Part shown: piece by piece, positions 25,366-36,945 of the stretch | How positions within the stretch are numbered: position 1 is the first letter of the stretch | Layout: every line of letters begins with the position of its first letter | NCBI GenBank assembly: GCA_030533445.1 | Contig: CM060064.1 | Span: forward strand, 8,142,879-8,206,878 | Length of the DNA stretch: 64,000 nt | From: Cyprinodon diabolis | Lineage: Eukaryota > Chordata > Actinopteri > Cyprinodontiformes > Cyprinodontidae | Reading direction: 5' to 3' | Translations under genes and position numbers: made by a program | The notes under the pieces: generated by a model | Databases searched by the model: none | What the model saw: the letters and a program-made list of their open reading frames with translations, nothing else | What the model was told of the DNA's origin: nothing

Positions 25366-25445
25366 CCCAGTGCAGTCTAGTGATTAGTAGATGAGAATTG
25401 GGAGACCGAAAATCCGGGTTGCAAATCCCACTCCTGCCACTTATT
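25366..25445 (+). mobile_element. tRNA-like SINE head
   Basis: TGCAGTCTAGTGATTAGTAG (A-box region) and CGGGTTGCAAATCCCACTCC (B box) are at tRNA-like spacing. An (AAG)n stretch follows at 25458-25478. The body is not recognised. Confidence 0.55.
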
Positions 25446-26039
25446 CACTTTGAGGGAGAAGAAGAAGAAGAAGAAGCTGCGGTTCAGCTTTGAGGGGGTA
25501 TTGTCACGGGGTAATCATTTTTGAAAAGTGATAAATGGAGCCCTTTTCCTTAACCCCTTTGGGAGCCGATGCTCAACTTTATTTACGTATTTATTGTGCT
25601 GTGTTTCTGCTTAAGCGCTCCGTCTCAACCCATTTATTCTTGACGAAGCCTCCTGCTTTCATGAGAAGTGAGGTTTAGAGACTGTTGTGTCGGTTTCTCT
25701 GAAGACTTTTTGGTATTTTTAAAAAGCAATCTGCATCACCCTGAGCTCTTCACAGGATAGTGTGAGACTTCCCTGTATGATAACACAGTAAAAGGAGCTG
25801 TATTTAACTGTGTTACAAGTAAAATGGGTTGCCGCATCTGATTGTTTTTGCTACAACTAACCAAGCAGAATCAATATTTGTTGCAAGAATAAATAAAACA
25901 GGAGCAACAGGTAAGGGAGGGGCAGCACAGTCACTAGGGGAGTAAGAAAAAAAAGATCAATGTCAAATATCGCCACATATTTCACTAGACGATATTTAAA
26001 TCAATTATGATACTGGTACTGATTTAAAATAATGTGGAA
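25446..26039. other. Intronic sequence, no gene seen
   Basis: Contains the (AAG)n microsatellite at 25458-25478; otherwise unique. Confidence 0.5.
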
Positions 26040-26853
26040 CGGGCGGTTTTACCATTAGGCAATACTAGGCAGTTGCCTAGGGCCCCAAGTTCCCGGGGGC
26101 CCCATAAAACTCTGTTAAAATGTATGGCCAATACAACTAATCCTTATTTACACATTAATTATGTTTTTGATTAAAATCCTTTTGCTAAAATGCCATCAAC
26201 ATGTTCAGAAAGGTCTAAAAAGACAGCAGCAAACCATTTGAAAACAAACGATGCATAGAGCAGTGTGTCGCTATATTTAGGGACTTTTCAGACCCTTCTA
26301 AAACCTTTATTTAAAAAAAGCACCTAGCGCCAAATCTAGCGACTTTTTCTGCTACTGGAGACTTTGGCGACAACATCTAAAAGCAGCAAACTCTGCTCTC
26401 CAGAGCAAGTAGATGGGTAACCCCGCCTCCTGCTCTCCTCTTTCTTGTCTGCTGTCATGATTCATGCAGCTATTATTTTATCCAAATGAAAAATGGAGAA
26501 CAGAGAAGCAGATCATGGCTTGTCCACAGTGAAAAGAAGGACTTTTTTTTTTTTTTTACTTTTGCCGTCACCTTTTTGGAAACACAGGAAGGAGCAATCA
26601 ACTGAGTGAGCTTAGTGCTTGGAAAAAAAAATCTTTTATTCCTTTTGAGACAGCATGAAAAGTCAGCCGAGTACAAAACATAGAGAGGAAAACAACAAGA
26701 AAATGGACAAGAAGAGAGGGACAAAACCTGGAACAATTTTCTATTGACATTTCTCTCTCTATAATGGGTCTGTTTTATGTGTTTTCTTCTCAACTCAGAG
26801 GGCCCCCTGCCTGTCTTTGCCTAGGGCCCCAAATTTCTCTAAATCTTCCCCTG
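26040..26853. mobile_element. hAT-like DNA element, worn (about 814 bp)
   Basis: Left end carries GGGCGGTTTTACCATTAGG and GTTGCCTAGGGCCCCAAG. The right end carries TTGCCTAGGGCCCCAAATTT and TCTTCCCCTG. The GCCTAGGGCCCC word at both ends is typical of a widespread animal hAT group (remembered, not searched). No intact transposase and no clear 8-bp duplication. The 106-codon minus frame inside is not credible. Confidence 0.6.
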
Positions 26854-27682
26854 CTGCTGAATGGATCTTAAATGTAAAAAATATCCATTACTTACTTATT
26901 TACTTACTTTTATATAACTCTTAAACCTCCAGTCACTAGTTGGCAGCACTTTGTACAACAGCCTATTATTTAGCTGCTCTGCAGCAGTCGCAGCAGATTT
27001 TGTGAAGTTTCTAGAGCTATAATAATCTAGGAATCAAATATCTTTCTTGTTAATGTATCAGGATGTATCGTATCGTCACGTGTTTTGTATCACATCATTC
27101 TTACCAATTTACAGCCCTAGCTGTAACCCAGGCCTGTTCCCTGCAACAACCAGCTCATACCTGCATGTCCTTAAACTCTGCTGCAGCTTTAATCAGAGCT
27201 TTATCTTAAAGTTTGGGAACTTTTTCTCCTATTTATAGGAATGAAACAGAATTAAAGATGGAGTTATGTTAATCAACACATCTTGAGATAAATCCTTTTT
27301 TTTTGTATGTCTTTGCTCTGGGAGCAAATGAAGCCTCTATCCTCTTAAGCTTTGCGCCGTGATAACGATTCACTTAGTATATCTGAGAAAAAATAGTGGG
27401 CATTAATTACCTTATGAGATCTAAAGACCATTAACTTTGCATGTCAGGTGACGTTTCTCAGTTCCTAATCAGAGTTTTATATAAATGACCTTTGGGAGGA
27501 GGGAGGCATATACGTTGGCGAAGCGGCTCCTTATGCTGCTGCAATTATGCGTGAATGTTTGTGACTTTGGAGGCGCAAGGAGAGTAAGAAAGAGAGAAGG
27601 GGAAAGTAAAAGAAAGAGAGGGAGGGTTTAGCATTGTGGCACGACGAGGTGAGATAACGGGACGCAGGAGCTGCTTGCTTAC
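26854..27682. other. Intron sequence just downstream of the second zfpm2 exon
   Basis: Purine-rich stretch at 27560-27650 close to the donor; no other feature recognised. Confidence 0.5.
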
Positions 27683-27794
27683 CTTTGCTGTACACCACGC
27701 AGTTGTTTTTGTTGTCTTCTGCTCCCTGCCAAGTCACATCCAGCAGCCACCTGGGCCCGGCGCTCAGCACCACCGGGACCGTGCTCTTCGTCTT
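27683..27794 (-). CDS. zfpm2: zfpm2 (FOG2) internal exon, second half of PR-like domain
   Basis: Next coding exon of the same gene. The acceptor is a pyrimidine-rich tract ending in GACCAG; the donor is GTAAGC. The exon is 112 bp: 37 codons in frame from its first base plus one base (phase 1 end). The translation contains [12 protein letters not shown] and [13 protein letters not shown] (the last Gly completed by intron bases), matching the FOG2 PR-like region directly after the segment encoded at 58759-58883. Base composition is clearly more GC-rich than the flanks, as expected for a coding exon in an AT-rich intron. The following FOG2 exon (the LWC-containing part of the PR-like domain) and the large zinc-finger exon are not seen at lower coordinates, so the next intron exceeds 27.6 kb. 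Reading through the donor hits a stop downstream, consistent with real splicing. Confidence 0.93.
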
Positions 27795-28834
27795 CTGGTC
27801 GAGGACAGATAACAGACACTAATCATTTGCTTATTTTGGTGATTAAACAAATATTAATAAGCACAGAGTTACGCTTTCAGCTTCCATGAATAGCCATAAA
27901 GAGGCGATTTCAGGAGCTAAGCAGCATGCAACTTGAGTCCAGTGAGAAAATATAAAAGTCTTGGACGATTCTTGTGTGTGTTTGTGTGAGCGTGCACGAC
28001 CGCCTCCAGACAAAAGCAACTGAATAGGTTGGAATGATGACAAATGGGTGCAAGAGGAAGAGCAAAAGGAGAAAGTGAACTTGGTGATCCAGCATCAGAT
28101 GGTCCAGATTAGGAGAAATACACCAGGTGTCCGGTAATCAGAAAAAAAGAAAGAAAAAGAGGGAAAATAAATAAGATGGTTGACTTTCAGAGAGAAGGAA
28201 GTCGGTGTTCTGCAGTGAACTTTGGGCACATTGTGCCGCGCTATCGACGGGATCTCACTATTTCCTGAAACATGCGGGAAGGAATTTAAAGAATCAGTAT
28301 CCATTTCAAAGGGCGATTGAGGTTAGAGTTTTTATAATATGCCGGGAAATTATTCTGAATGTGTAAGGTCGTTTTTCTTCTCGGTCAGAGGTCAAACGTG
28401 GACTTTTATTCTTCTCAAAGAAAAAAAAGAAAGATCAAACAATGAGATAGAGAAAAGATTCCCATGGTTCAGTGTCACCAGATTGTTTTATTTGTTCTGT
28501 TTCTTTCCCACATGTCAGGTTACAAAGAAAAATTATTTACATAAATGTTATTATTGGGAAAGACACATGGTCATCTACTACATGATGAAAATGATACATA
28601 AAAAAACAAAAAAATAATAAAAAATGTATTCAGCTTTTAGGTTCAACATGCTTTTCATGAACTCAGTCTTAGTCAAAGAATGGTAAAGGTATAGAGGACA
28701 ATCTTTTATTTCCGGGTGGATCATCTAAATAAGTGGTCCTCCTAATTGTAAATCATTATGGTGATATGTTTACGTACGGCGATCCTACGTGCTCGTCCAG
28801 TTAGCCATCTTTTTCTGTGCATGCACACTTTCAG
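27795..28834. other. Intron sequence just upstream of the second zfpm2 exon
   Basis: The acceptor's pyrimidine tract is at 27797-27815. The rest is unique AT-rich sequence with overlapping chance frames of 60-92 codons. Confidence 0.5.
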
Positions 28835-29054
28835 GCATATATGTGTGGTGAGCTACAGTTTCAGACACTAATTGAAGCTCACCTCAATGAACGCAAGAGA
28901 GAAATGGTCTATAAGGTGTATGAGAAGAAAAGAAAGGCCTCAGAAGAGGCAGATATATCCCTGAATGCTTTACGCTGTCGAAACCTGACAGCGGCGACTA
29001 ATAACAAAGATGGCGCAGGCACCCTGCAATGGAGGCGGAGTTACGTGACCAACG
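28835..29054 (+). other. Exon-like ORF of unknown origin, antisense to zfpm2
   Basis: Preceded by a pyrimidine tract ending CACTTTCAG and followed by a consensus GTGAGT donor, this 220-bp segment is open in frame from its first base. It encodes a basic, charged segment including IEAHLNERKREMVYKVYEKK and LQWRRSYVTN. Codons look non-random compared with the flanks and the segment is GC-richer. I do not recognise the protein. Within 150 bp downstream a CTATATAGT-type inverted motif and GGGGTTAGGGCGGACATTCA resemble DNA-transposon terminal sequence, so it may be an exon of a mobile element rather than a host gene. No partner exon was found. Confidence 0.4.
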
Positions 29055-29354
29055 GTGAGTACAATGCAGCGATCATCTGTCCGTACATTAAGTTAACTGA
29101 GTTCGCTATAAAGTCCACTATATAGTTCATGCTCTATATAGTGATCGAGGGATTTAGGGGTTAGGGCGGACATTCAGACACAGTAAGCTTGTATGAGCTA
29201 TGAGAACAGCAACTTTTAAACAGAGCGTGCACGAGGAGAAAGGGGCTCGTTCATGCTGTTGCACAAGTTTAATAGGCGTTCCCTCTTAGGAGCGGGTACA
29301 GGGTTGTACATGTGCTTTTTTTTTCTAAGTTGAGAGGGCGGGATTTAAAAAAAA

Positions 29355-29830
29355 TTTTTGAAAATCCTCCACAATTTCTTTAACATCTCCAGTTGTTCTA
29401 GACTTTGATTTGGCCAATCTAACAAGAACATGTGTTGATCTTTCCTACATGTTGCCCTGTTTTAACACCTGAAGCAAAAGTATAATCGGCCTCATGCCTC
29501 CCCTTAGCATGGTGCTGCCTCCACCATGTGTCACTGTGGGCAATGTTAGCTTTCAGGAGGCTAACCAAGTTTGGTCCGATCTGATCCCACCACATTCTCC
29601 GGGTTCTTGCTGTGTTCCCTACTTGACTTGTAACAAACTGTATTCTTGTATCAAGAGTTTTATTTTTGATAATAATAAAATGAGCTGAGTGGTGGATCTC
29701 TCCTCCAGCGTTACCATTAGCTTATTGGCTGCTTCTCTGATAAACTATCCACGTCCTCATCCTGTCAACTTAGATGAACAACTATTTTTTTCTTTTTTGT
29801 CATGTTCCTATCATCAGATGACAGATTAAA
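29355..29830 (-). pseudogene. Tc1-like transposase remnant
   Basis: On the plus strand the order of words GGTGCTGCCTCCACCATGTG, GTGTTCCCTACTTGACTTGT, CCAGCGTTACCATTAGC and TTGGCTGCTTCTCTGAT matches the antisense of a very common fish Tc1-like transposase. Minus-strand translation gives fragments such as FIREAANKLMVTLEE, the N-terminal helix-turn-helix region of such enzymes. Stops and gaps show it is dead. Confidence 0.72.
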
Positions 29831-30310
29831 CAGAGCTCTTTGAGGAAAACTTGAAACATTGTTTGATTCACAATCTTCTTCAAACCTGTCCTCAACTTTC
29901 ATATTTACCTTCCTGCTGTGTTTTTATGTTTGTGATATTTACAATTTTAAGTCCTTTTTGTAAAATAGCATCTATTGCAAACTCTGAGAACATAAAAAAA
30001 CAATAAATAAATAATATGGAGAACTACTCATTTATTTCTAAAACTGTCGCAAACACCAAATTCCATCAGGACTCTGAGGACATAATTGATTAATAAAGAC
30101 TACTATATCCATTCTATGAAGTCTGAATCCTGCCAATGAGGCACACGCACAATAAATACTCATACTTTTATAATTTTATTTAAAACACAGGCACAAAAAC
30201 TACTCTCTACTCAGAGTTTGAAGTTTCTATGAGCAGATTAAAAACCATATGCGTCCATCTCAGCCTGGAGATCCTTTGCTTATGTTACAAGCTGAGACCA
30301 GGAAGAAAAA
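29831..30310. other. Intronic sequence, no gene seen
   Basis: AT-rich sequence, possibly more degraded Tc1 material at its start. Confidence 0.45.
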
Positions 30311-30916
30311 CGGTGTCACTACTCGATCCGTTTGCACATGCGCACCCAAATATACATCCAGGTGTCCATAAATAATGTAATTATGGTACAGAAATGACTT
30401 ATTTCTATCCTAAACTCTCTAAAGAATACTAATAAACATCTTTAAAAATTGTTTTAATGACTTTTGTGAGACAATTTTAATGCTTTTTACATTTTCTTTG
30501 TTAAACTGCCTCTCTGACGTCATCATGGGACATGCTCAGAGCAGTTCGGCAAAATATGATTAAACCATGTTTATCTGCATTTTAGTTGTTTCTTTCTTTA
30601 GATAACGCACTATATACCATAATGTTAACATAAAAGGAAAACATGAAACTCAAAAAAGACTAGATTTATGTTTAAATACAAAGCCGAAAAAGTTAGCCAC
30701 CGAAAGTAGCGTAGGATCCCATTTCTGGGAGACGAGTGATCAAACAGAAAGGATTTTAAGGCATTTATTTTTTCAGGAAATAAATTATTAACCTTTAACA
30801 CAATATATTTTAGTGCGCTTACTATTTTTGGGGTGGGAAAAACATAATTTAGGTCTTTTTAAGAAAATAAAATCAAAGGGCGACCCGTATGTATATCTGG
30901 ATGCGGAAATGAGCTG
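30311..30916 (+). mobile_element. Long-TIR DNA element family A, copy 2
   Basis: Collinear with copy 1 (11565) over nearly 600 bp with roughly four in five bases shared by eye. The right end reads ATATCTGGATGCGGAAATGA then GCTGATGG. It is directly abutted by CACTG element copy 6, suggesting insertion at or into its terminus. No ORF of note (a 60-codon minus frame only). Confidence 0.8.
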
Positions 30917-31218
30917 ATGGTGGAAAAAATTTTAATCTAGATAAGTCAATAATTCTTAAAATAAGTGCATTTGCTCTGGGATTGAGGAGGTACAAGAGAT
31001 ATTTTGCCAGTGGAACAAGACAATTTACATTTAAAATAAAAAAACACAATTGCATTGTCTAATTATTATCTAATTATCTTACTTTAAGAGTAAAAATACT
31101 CATTCCATTGGCTAATAATCTCATTTACCTCCTCAAATTAAGGGTAAATACACTTAATTTAAGACAATTTTACTTATTTCTAGATTTCTTTTTTCTAGAT
31201 AGATTCTTTCCCCCAGTG
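30917..31218. mobile_element. CACTG foldback element, copy 6
   Basis: Left end decayed to TGGTGGAAAAAATTTTAATC; right end CCCCCAGTG. Internal blocks match copies 1, 3 and 8 in order. Confidence 0.8.
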
Positions 31219-32139
31219 CAGTAGATCAGTCTGTTTGTAGTTAAAACTATATCAGTATTTGATATAGTTGACGTGTCTGTGCACTTTTGACTTCATAGTA
31301 TATTTGCTACACTTTGTTAAAATATAAAAACTGTTTAATAGCTCAGTACTTTATCTGGGTTTAAGGATAAACTATGCAGATTTCTGCTTTTTATTTATAA
31401 AGCAGGTTTAAAAGATGTAGCAGAGGGTATGAATACTTTCTCTTTGTGCTGTAATCCTTCTTTTCTTCATGTGATTCCATGCCATGGGGTTATAAATGTA
31501 GAAGAGGTGGATTGGTAACCCAATCACAACAGCAGTGTCAGTATTCTCAGGCTGCTACTTTCGAACCGTGTCACCTTCCAATCTCTGACTTTATTAAGGT
31601 GTAACAGAAATGGTTTAGCAAAAAGAAAATGGGTCGACTCTGCAAGCTCCACACTTTGTTTCCTTTTTTTTTCCTCATCTGAGTGAGCCAGGGACAGGAC
31701 ACTGACCATCTGACTAATGCAACAAAGAAATATATAAATAAATAAAAAAAACACAGCCCCTTTCCGGTGCTTTTCACTTATTTCTCCCCCGCAAAAGGCA
31801 ACAACCTTCAAGGATAAATGCAAATGTCACTTGAGCATGTTAAAGGTCTGAATTGGCACAGATATGCACAAGAGATGAGCACAGTGCTCAGGCAGTGCCC
31901 CCCCTCCTCCTACTCCTCCACCCACCCGCGTCTCTTTCTATGAACTCTGCAGAGTCGGAGGCTGCAGGACAGATTTCCTTTTTCTCTCTCTATTTGAGGA
32001 GCATCATTTACAAAAAAAGCAAATATCGCTCCAGGAGCTGATAGCGATCTGATCTGTGGGCAAAATTAAAAGAACAGCACCTATATATATATATATATAT
32101 ATAAAACCTTTCATGATGCAAGGCGCAGAGCCAAATTGA
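31219..32139. other. Intronic sequence with possible Tc1 end and (TA)n
   Basis: GAGGGTATGAATACTTTCTC near 31424-31443 looks like a worn Tc1-like terminus. A (TA)n run lies at about 32080-32102. Nothing coding was recognised. Confidence 0.45.
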
Positions 32140-32560
32140 TCAAACACAGACAGTAAATTGTGTCTGTTGATATTCTTAATACTTCTCCTGGCATCTTCTT
32201 ATCCTGTGCTGGCAGCAGATGAGAGAGTGAGAGAGGGAAAGGGATGGGGGGGGGGGACCTCTGTAATTTAAGTCATCCACAATTTCACATTTCAAATTAG
32301 CCCCACAATAAAGTCTTCTATCTCTCTAACCTGAAAATCTCACACCCCTGTCAAAGGAGCAGAGCAGACCGGCCGATTGTTGCCAGGACGACTATCTGAA
32401 ATGGGAATCAGATTAACCCTTTCTCAGATCTCCAGACTGGAGCAATCTCTTATTCAGGCAGCGAGAGGCCCTTCTGCCATCTCTCTGTGCCTCTGGGAAT
32501 TCACCATATTCCACCTGCTCCTATCAAACATTACATTAAAGTAGATTCTTCACTTTTTTC
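32140..32560. promoter_or_regulatory. Candidate conserved non-coding element
   Basis: Long unique block, balanced in composition, with words such as TTCAAATTAGCCCCACAATA, GGGAATCAGATTAACCC and GGAATTCACCATATTCC and no coding frame. A G run of about 10 at 32248-32258 interrupts it. It looks like a developmental enhancer in texture; unverified. Confidence 0.4.
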
Positions 32561-33947
32561 TTTTAAAGTCTTCTTTTTTAAGAAGCTTTCTTTATTCTCT
32601 AATTAAGCTATCAGTCTCTTTTACTTCCTTGGGTTGAATTTTGTTGGAAACTTATCAGCAACAACCACTAACACCCACCTCCCCTTTCTCCGCCTCCGCA
32701 CCAAATGTGGATTTGCATAAAAATAAACAGTTAAACTATGTGCTTTGTAAGGGCAACGCATCCACGCAGGTGCCACGCTAAAACAAAGGAGAGAAAGCAC
32801 ACGAGGAACTGCACTTCACATAGTTGGTCTTAAAGACATGTTGGCGTCAGCGCAGCGTGGAGCCTCTGCAAATGCAAATAAAAACGTTTGGGGTAACTGG
32901 GCGAGTCGGCCATTCAGGAGAAACGCAGACTGACAGCCAGAAAATTACAATTTGCCCGGAGAGAGAGGGTAACATATGACGAAGGGGCTTTGTTAAAACC
33001 AACTCCTTGGTTAGAAAGAAGTAAAACAAACTAGGTGATGCAAAAACGTTGATATAGGGGGAAATATGCTGACAGGTTTAAGATAGACAGATATCTACGT
33101 ACAGAAGAGGATGAACATAAGGAACAGTGGGAGGTTCTCATGATTACACCTCAGGGGATAAACAGAAAGGTTCACCATGATAGGATGAAGGTGTTCAGTG
33201 CTGCACTGTATTTAATCAGAAATCTCTGAAAGAGGTTCCTTTTGAAAAACAGGATCCTCTGAGCTTCATATGTTGGTGTAGTCATGCTTCTACTGTTTGT
33301 ACAGTAGTAACCATTCAAAATTATTCCCAGTCAAACGCCAGCCGAATGGCAGCCCACTTCCCTTCAACTTCCAGCCACTGGAGGGACCCCCCTCTCCCAT
33401 ATTTTTTACTCTGACTCCACCCTTTCACTGAACTACAGGGTCTGACCAAGAGATGACGCTTCTCTTTAGATCTTAATGTCCACAAATCATGACAGAAAGA
33501 AGATTTTAGTACAAAGATTGATGTTTAAAAAAAAGAATTTAGGGGAGAAGGCAAGGAAAGTGGTTACATTTAAAATGCCTGCTACTGTAAGGTCTCACAA
33601 AACGTCTCAGAGAAGTCACGGGTTCATCACAGAGCAGCAGAGAGGAAGACCAAGCAGTTGCTCTGGAACAGACAAACCTCAGCATTTTTAGCACCATATA
33701 AGAGTCAAAGACTTAAGGATAATTTATGCTTCTGATGCCTCTGCAGCTGTCAAATCTGTCTCTGTGCAGATCTGCCCCTGCGCAGAGTCTCTGCAGCGCA
33801 GCTCAATAAAATCCTGACTACGCATCGGACAGTCGCAAACCTGCGCAGACCTCAAGCGGAAGTTCGCAGGCAAAAAGCGGTTCTTGGAATGCGTTTCCGG
33901 TTGTCTGTGTGGTCGTCCTTCTCTATTCGGTGCCAGGGCGCGCCATT
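32561..33947. other. Intronic sequence; GC-rich repeat-like end
   Basis: From about 33715 to 33945 the sequence becomes GC-rich with repeated TCTGCGCAG-like words, suggesting the remains of another DNA element. The 71-codon frame at 33476-33691 is not recognised. Confidence 0.4.
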
Positions 33948-34116
33948 TTTAAAAAATAAGAAAACACAATAGCATTGTCTAATTTCAAGTGCATATTATC
34001 AAATTATCTTATTTTAAGAGTAAAAATACTCATTCCATTGGCAAACTGTCTCATTTACCTGCTCAAATTAAGCTAATTAAAGTAATTTGTACTTATTTCT
34101 AGATCGTTTTTCCAGT
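33948..34116. mobile_element. CACTG foldback element, copy 7 (right half)
   Basis: Begins in the middle of the family consensus (AAAATAAGAAAACACAAT) and ends TTTTTCCAGTA, the terminal G mutated. Left half missing. Confidence 0.75.
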
Positions 34117-34579
34117 ATGATTGTTTTTAATTTTATTATTTTGGAATGACTATGAGGAATGAGAACTTTATACCAGCATATCTCGGTCTATATCATTTTG
34201 CCCTCATGTAATAAATGTCATATTTACCATTAATTCATCCTAAAATGAGTAAAGCTACTTTTATCACTTCAGTATCAGTGTAACAAACTAACTGTTATCC
34301 CAGTCGGGCCTCTAAGCTTCCCTCTCTGTGCACTCTGTTACGGTTTATCCACCTTCCACCTTCACTCCACTGGTTTCAATACCCTTCTTATTTTTTTCCC
34401 CCTCTCTGAGCTCTGTTACCGTTCCCTCTGTAAGAGATACAGTGACCAGAACAGTGTAGTCAGCTAGGAAGTGATTACAAACTGATGCTCCAAATTCGCT
34501 GTAAAATGAAAATCAATATTTCCACAAGTTGCTGCAACATAAAAGATAACCTCCATTGATTTTCCAAGACTTAGGTGCC

Positions 34580-34970
34580 TCTGTGATAACATCTAATATA
34601 AATTTTCAGCCACACGGATTTGGATCAGAGCGGAGCGGGGACTGAACGATAAGTTCCCCGCACATCTCTCAGACCTGGATTTCCCCCCCCCTCCTTTTCT
34701 GCTTTTCCGTCTTCCAAGCCGGGGCTGTGCTATTTATAATTGGCCCTGTGTGAGCAAAAGCTTCTATCAGGAATCTGTTCTAATTTTTATTTCTGAGAAG
34801 CTAAAGCCTGTTCCAGATAATTTGGAAATTTCAGGGGGAATTGTGATAGAGCTGATGGCACATCCAGTCTGACTCCAGAAAGGAGCTAACCTGTAATAGC
34901 CTCTGTGGCTGCGCTGATTAAATGTTGCCATAGATGAAAGACCTGCCATCACTGCAATAAATTAACCAAT
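34580..34970. promoter_or_regulatory. Candidate conserved non-coding element
   Basis: Unique block including GTGCTATTTATAATTGGCCC, CAGATAATTTGGAAATTTCA and CTGCGCTGATTAAATGTTGC; it contains a GATA-type word and homeodomain-type cores. Split by a C run at 34684-34692. Texture-based. Confidence 0.38.
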
Positions 34971-36113
34971 CACACAAATCCCAAGTCGCTACTAATCCCT
35001 CCTTGATACCATGATCCTCTGATCAGCTGAAGGAGGTGAAGAAGAAAGTGGCTTGTGACACTCAGCCTTCTCCTCCTCGCTCCCAGTTTCCCCGTGTAAA
35101 CAACGAGCTAATGATATCGCCGCTGACCATTTCACCACAACTGGCTACTCTTAACCCGCTTCACGGTCAGGGCAGGTGAAATCGATACCGACCTTGGGTG
35201 GGAATGATTATTTTTTCTCTCATTGCTAACCCCCCCAGCTCCTCCGACCCCACCCTACACAAGGTCACGGGCTGGCACTGTATCTGTCTTGATCCCACAG
35301 CTGTGGGATTTAGACAACTGAGAGATCAAAACCACTCATTCTGAATACATCAAGACATTCCCTGAATTCTTACAGCTCCCACCTGGTGTGAACGCAGCAC
35401 TGCTTTCTAATAAAAACAAGAAAGACTTTGAACACATCCTGGAATTGGGAGGCGGCAATCCGAATAGATTCATTACTATTAGTATGTGTTGATGTGTTGT
35501 AGGCATGTTGTATTTATTTTTCCATTCCTTCATAAATTAGTGTGACATTTTAGGGTTAACCTAGAAGTAAATCTAAAATTGACATCATCCAGATCATAAT
35601 GTATTCTATGTATTTAGTCTTAGTAAAAAAAAAAAAAAGATGTCGTAATCGTGTCACAAAGGCTGTTTAAAATGTTTTTTTTTGTTCTGGATTTGCAGTC
35701 TTTGTAATAATTGAGTTTGTCTTCTTAGCTTGATATCTGCTATCCTAAAACTTTGCTAAAATAAAAATATGAAGCAGTTTGGGGAAAGGTTGATAAATGG
35801 TTTGCATGAAGGCTAGCTGTTAGCTGGTCCCCAAAAATCACTAAAATACAGCAACACCTAAAAAGCAGAATTGGTCAAGCTGAGAAACAAGAGTGAAATA
35901 TATATTAAATATATTTGTAAGCAAAGATGAACTTTCCTCTGTAATTTCATTAAATTCCAATATCCAGCAATCTGAACAAAAACAGATTGGAAAATTTAGA
36001 TTCGATTCTTATTAATTAATTCTTATCACTTTTTTCAAGGATAAGATTCATTCTAAGATTCAGTAAAACATTTTTACCATTTTCTAAACGTGCAATAAGA
36101 GACAACAGTGAGA
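34971..36113. other. Intronic sequence, no gene seen
   Basis: Short poly-A and poly-T runs at 35625-35638 and 35676-35682; otherwise unique. Confidence 0.5.
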
Positions 36114-36702
36114 AATGTCACAATGTGATCTGTACCATCAGCTCATCCTGATATACTGTACATCTGGGTCGCCCTTGCTTTTATTTTATAAAAAAGACCT
36201 AAATTAAGTTTGTCCCTCCCCAAAAATAGTTAGCGTACTAAAATATAATGTGTTAAACGTTAATAATGTTTTTCAGGAGAAAATAACCCTTAAAATCCTT
36301 TCTGTTTTATCTCTAGGATCCTATGCTTCTTCCCGGTTTAGATTTAAACATAAATCTGAGTCTTTTTAAGTTTTACTTTTTCCTCTCGCATTAACCGTAT
36401 GGTATAGATTGGGTAACCTAAAAAAAGAAACAACTAAAATGCAAATAAACATGGTTTAATCATATTTTGCAGGACTACTCTGAGCATCTCCGATGATGAC
36501 ATCAGAGCAGCAGATAGTCTCAGAAAAGTCATAAAACATTGTTTAAAGATGTGTATTAGCATTCTTCAGAGAGTTAAGAGTAGAAATAAGTAATTTTAGT
36601 ACCATAATTACATATTTTATGGTTACCCGGATGTATATCTGGTTGCGTAAATCAGCTGATGGTATGAATCGCGCTTCAGGGACGAATCAGGAAGTGACAA
36701 GA
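36114..36702 (-). mobile_element. Long-TIR DNA element family A, copy 3 (inverted, about 590 bp)
   Basis: Inverse of copies 1 and 2. Both ends are visible: ACCATCAGCTCATCC then ACATCTGGGTCGCCC on the left, and GGTTACCCGGATGTATATCT then AGCTGATGGT on the right. The outermost words ATGTCAC and GTGACAAG extend the inverted ends to about 60 bp. It is the best copy for defining termini. Confidence 0.8.
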
Positions 36703-36852
36703 CCGTCATTTATGTAAATGGTTGTACGTGACCAGTCCTGCCCTGGATGAAGGAAATCCACTGCTTAGAGGGACGCTAACAGGAAATGCTGCGTAGGGAC
36801 CGGGCTTCAGGTGAGTGATTTGGAACGAGGGCTCTGCCTATAGGAACAACCA

Positions 36853-36945
36853 TTTCAATTCACTTTATTTATATAACGCCAATTCACAACATAGTCATCT
36901 CAAGGCACTTTACAGAGACAATTGTAAAGACAAACAATGTTTTTA
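36853..36945 (-). repeat. Fragment of L2-type 3' end
   Basis: AATTCACTTTATTTATATAA, CGCCAATTCACAACATAG and CATCTCAAGGCACTTTACA match the inverted 3' end of the repeat at 17999-18420. Confidence 0.7.

Larger units (their letters stand above)
1..27682 (-). other. zfpm2: zfpm2 intron, partial (downstream of second exon)
   Basis: Everything from the GTAAGC donor at 27682 to the window edge is read as one incomplete intron. I searched the minus strand for the rest of the PR-like domain and for C2H2/C2HC finger motifs and saw none. Assignment as intron rests on the donor site and the absence of any other host exon. Confidence 0.75.

Noticed and set aside
25366..25445. Functional tRNA gene
   Set aside because: A/B box-like words but mismatched acceptor and anticodon stems; read as a SINE head.
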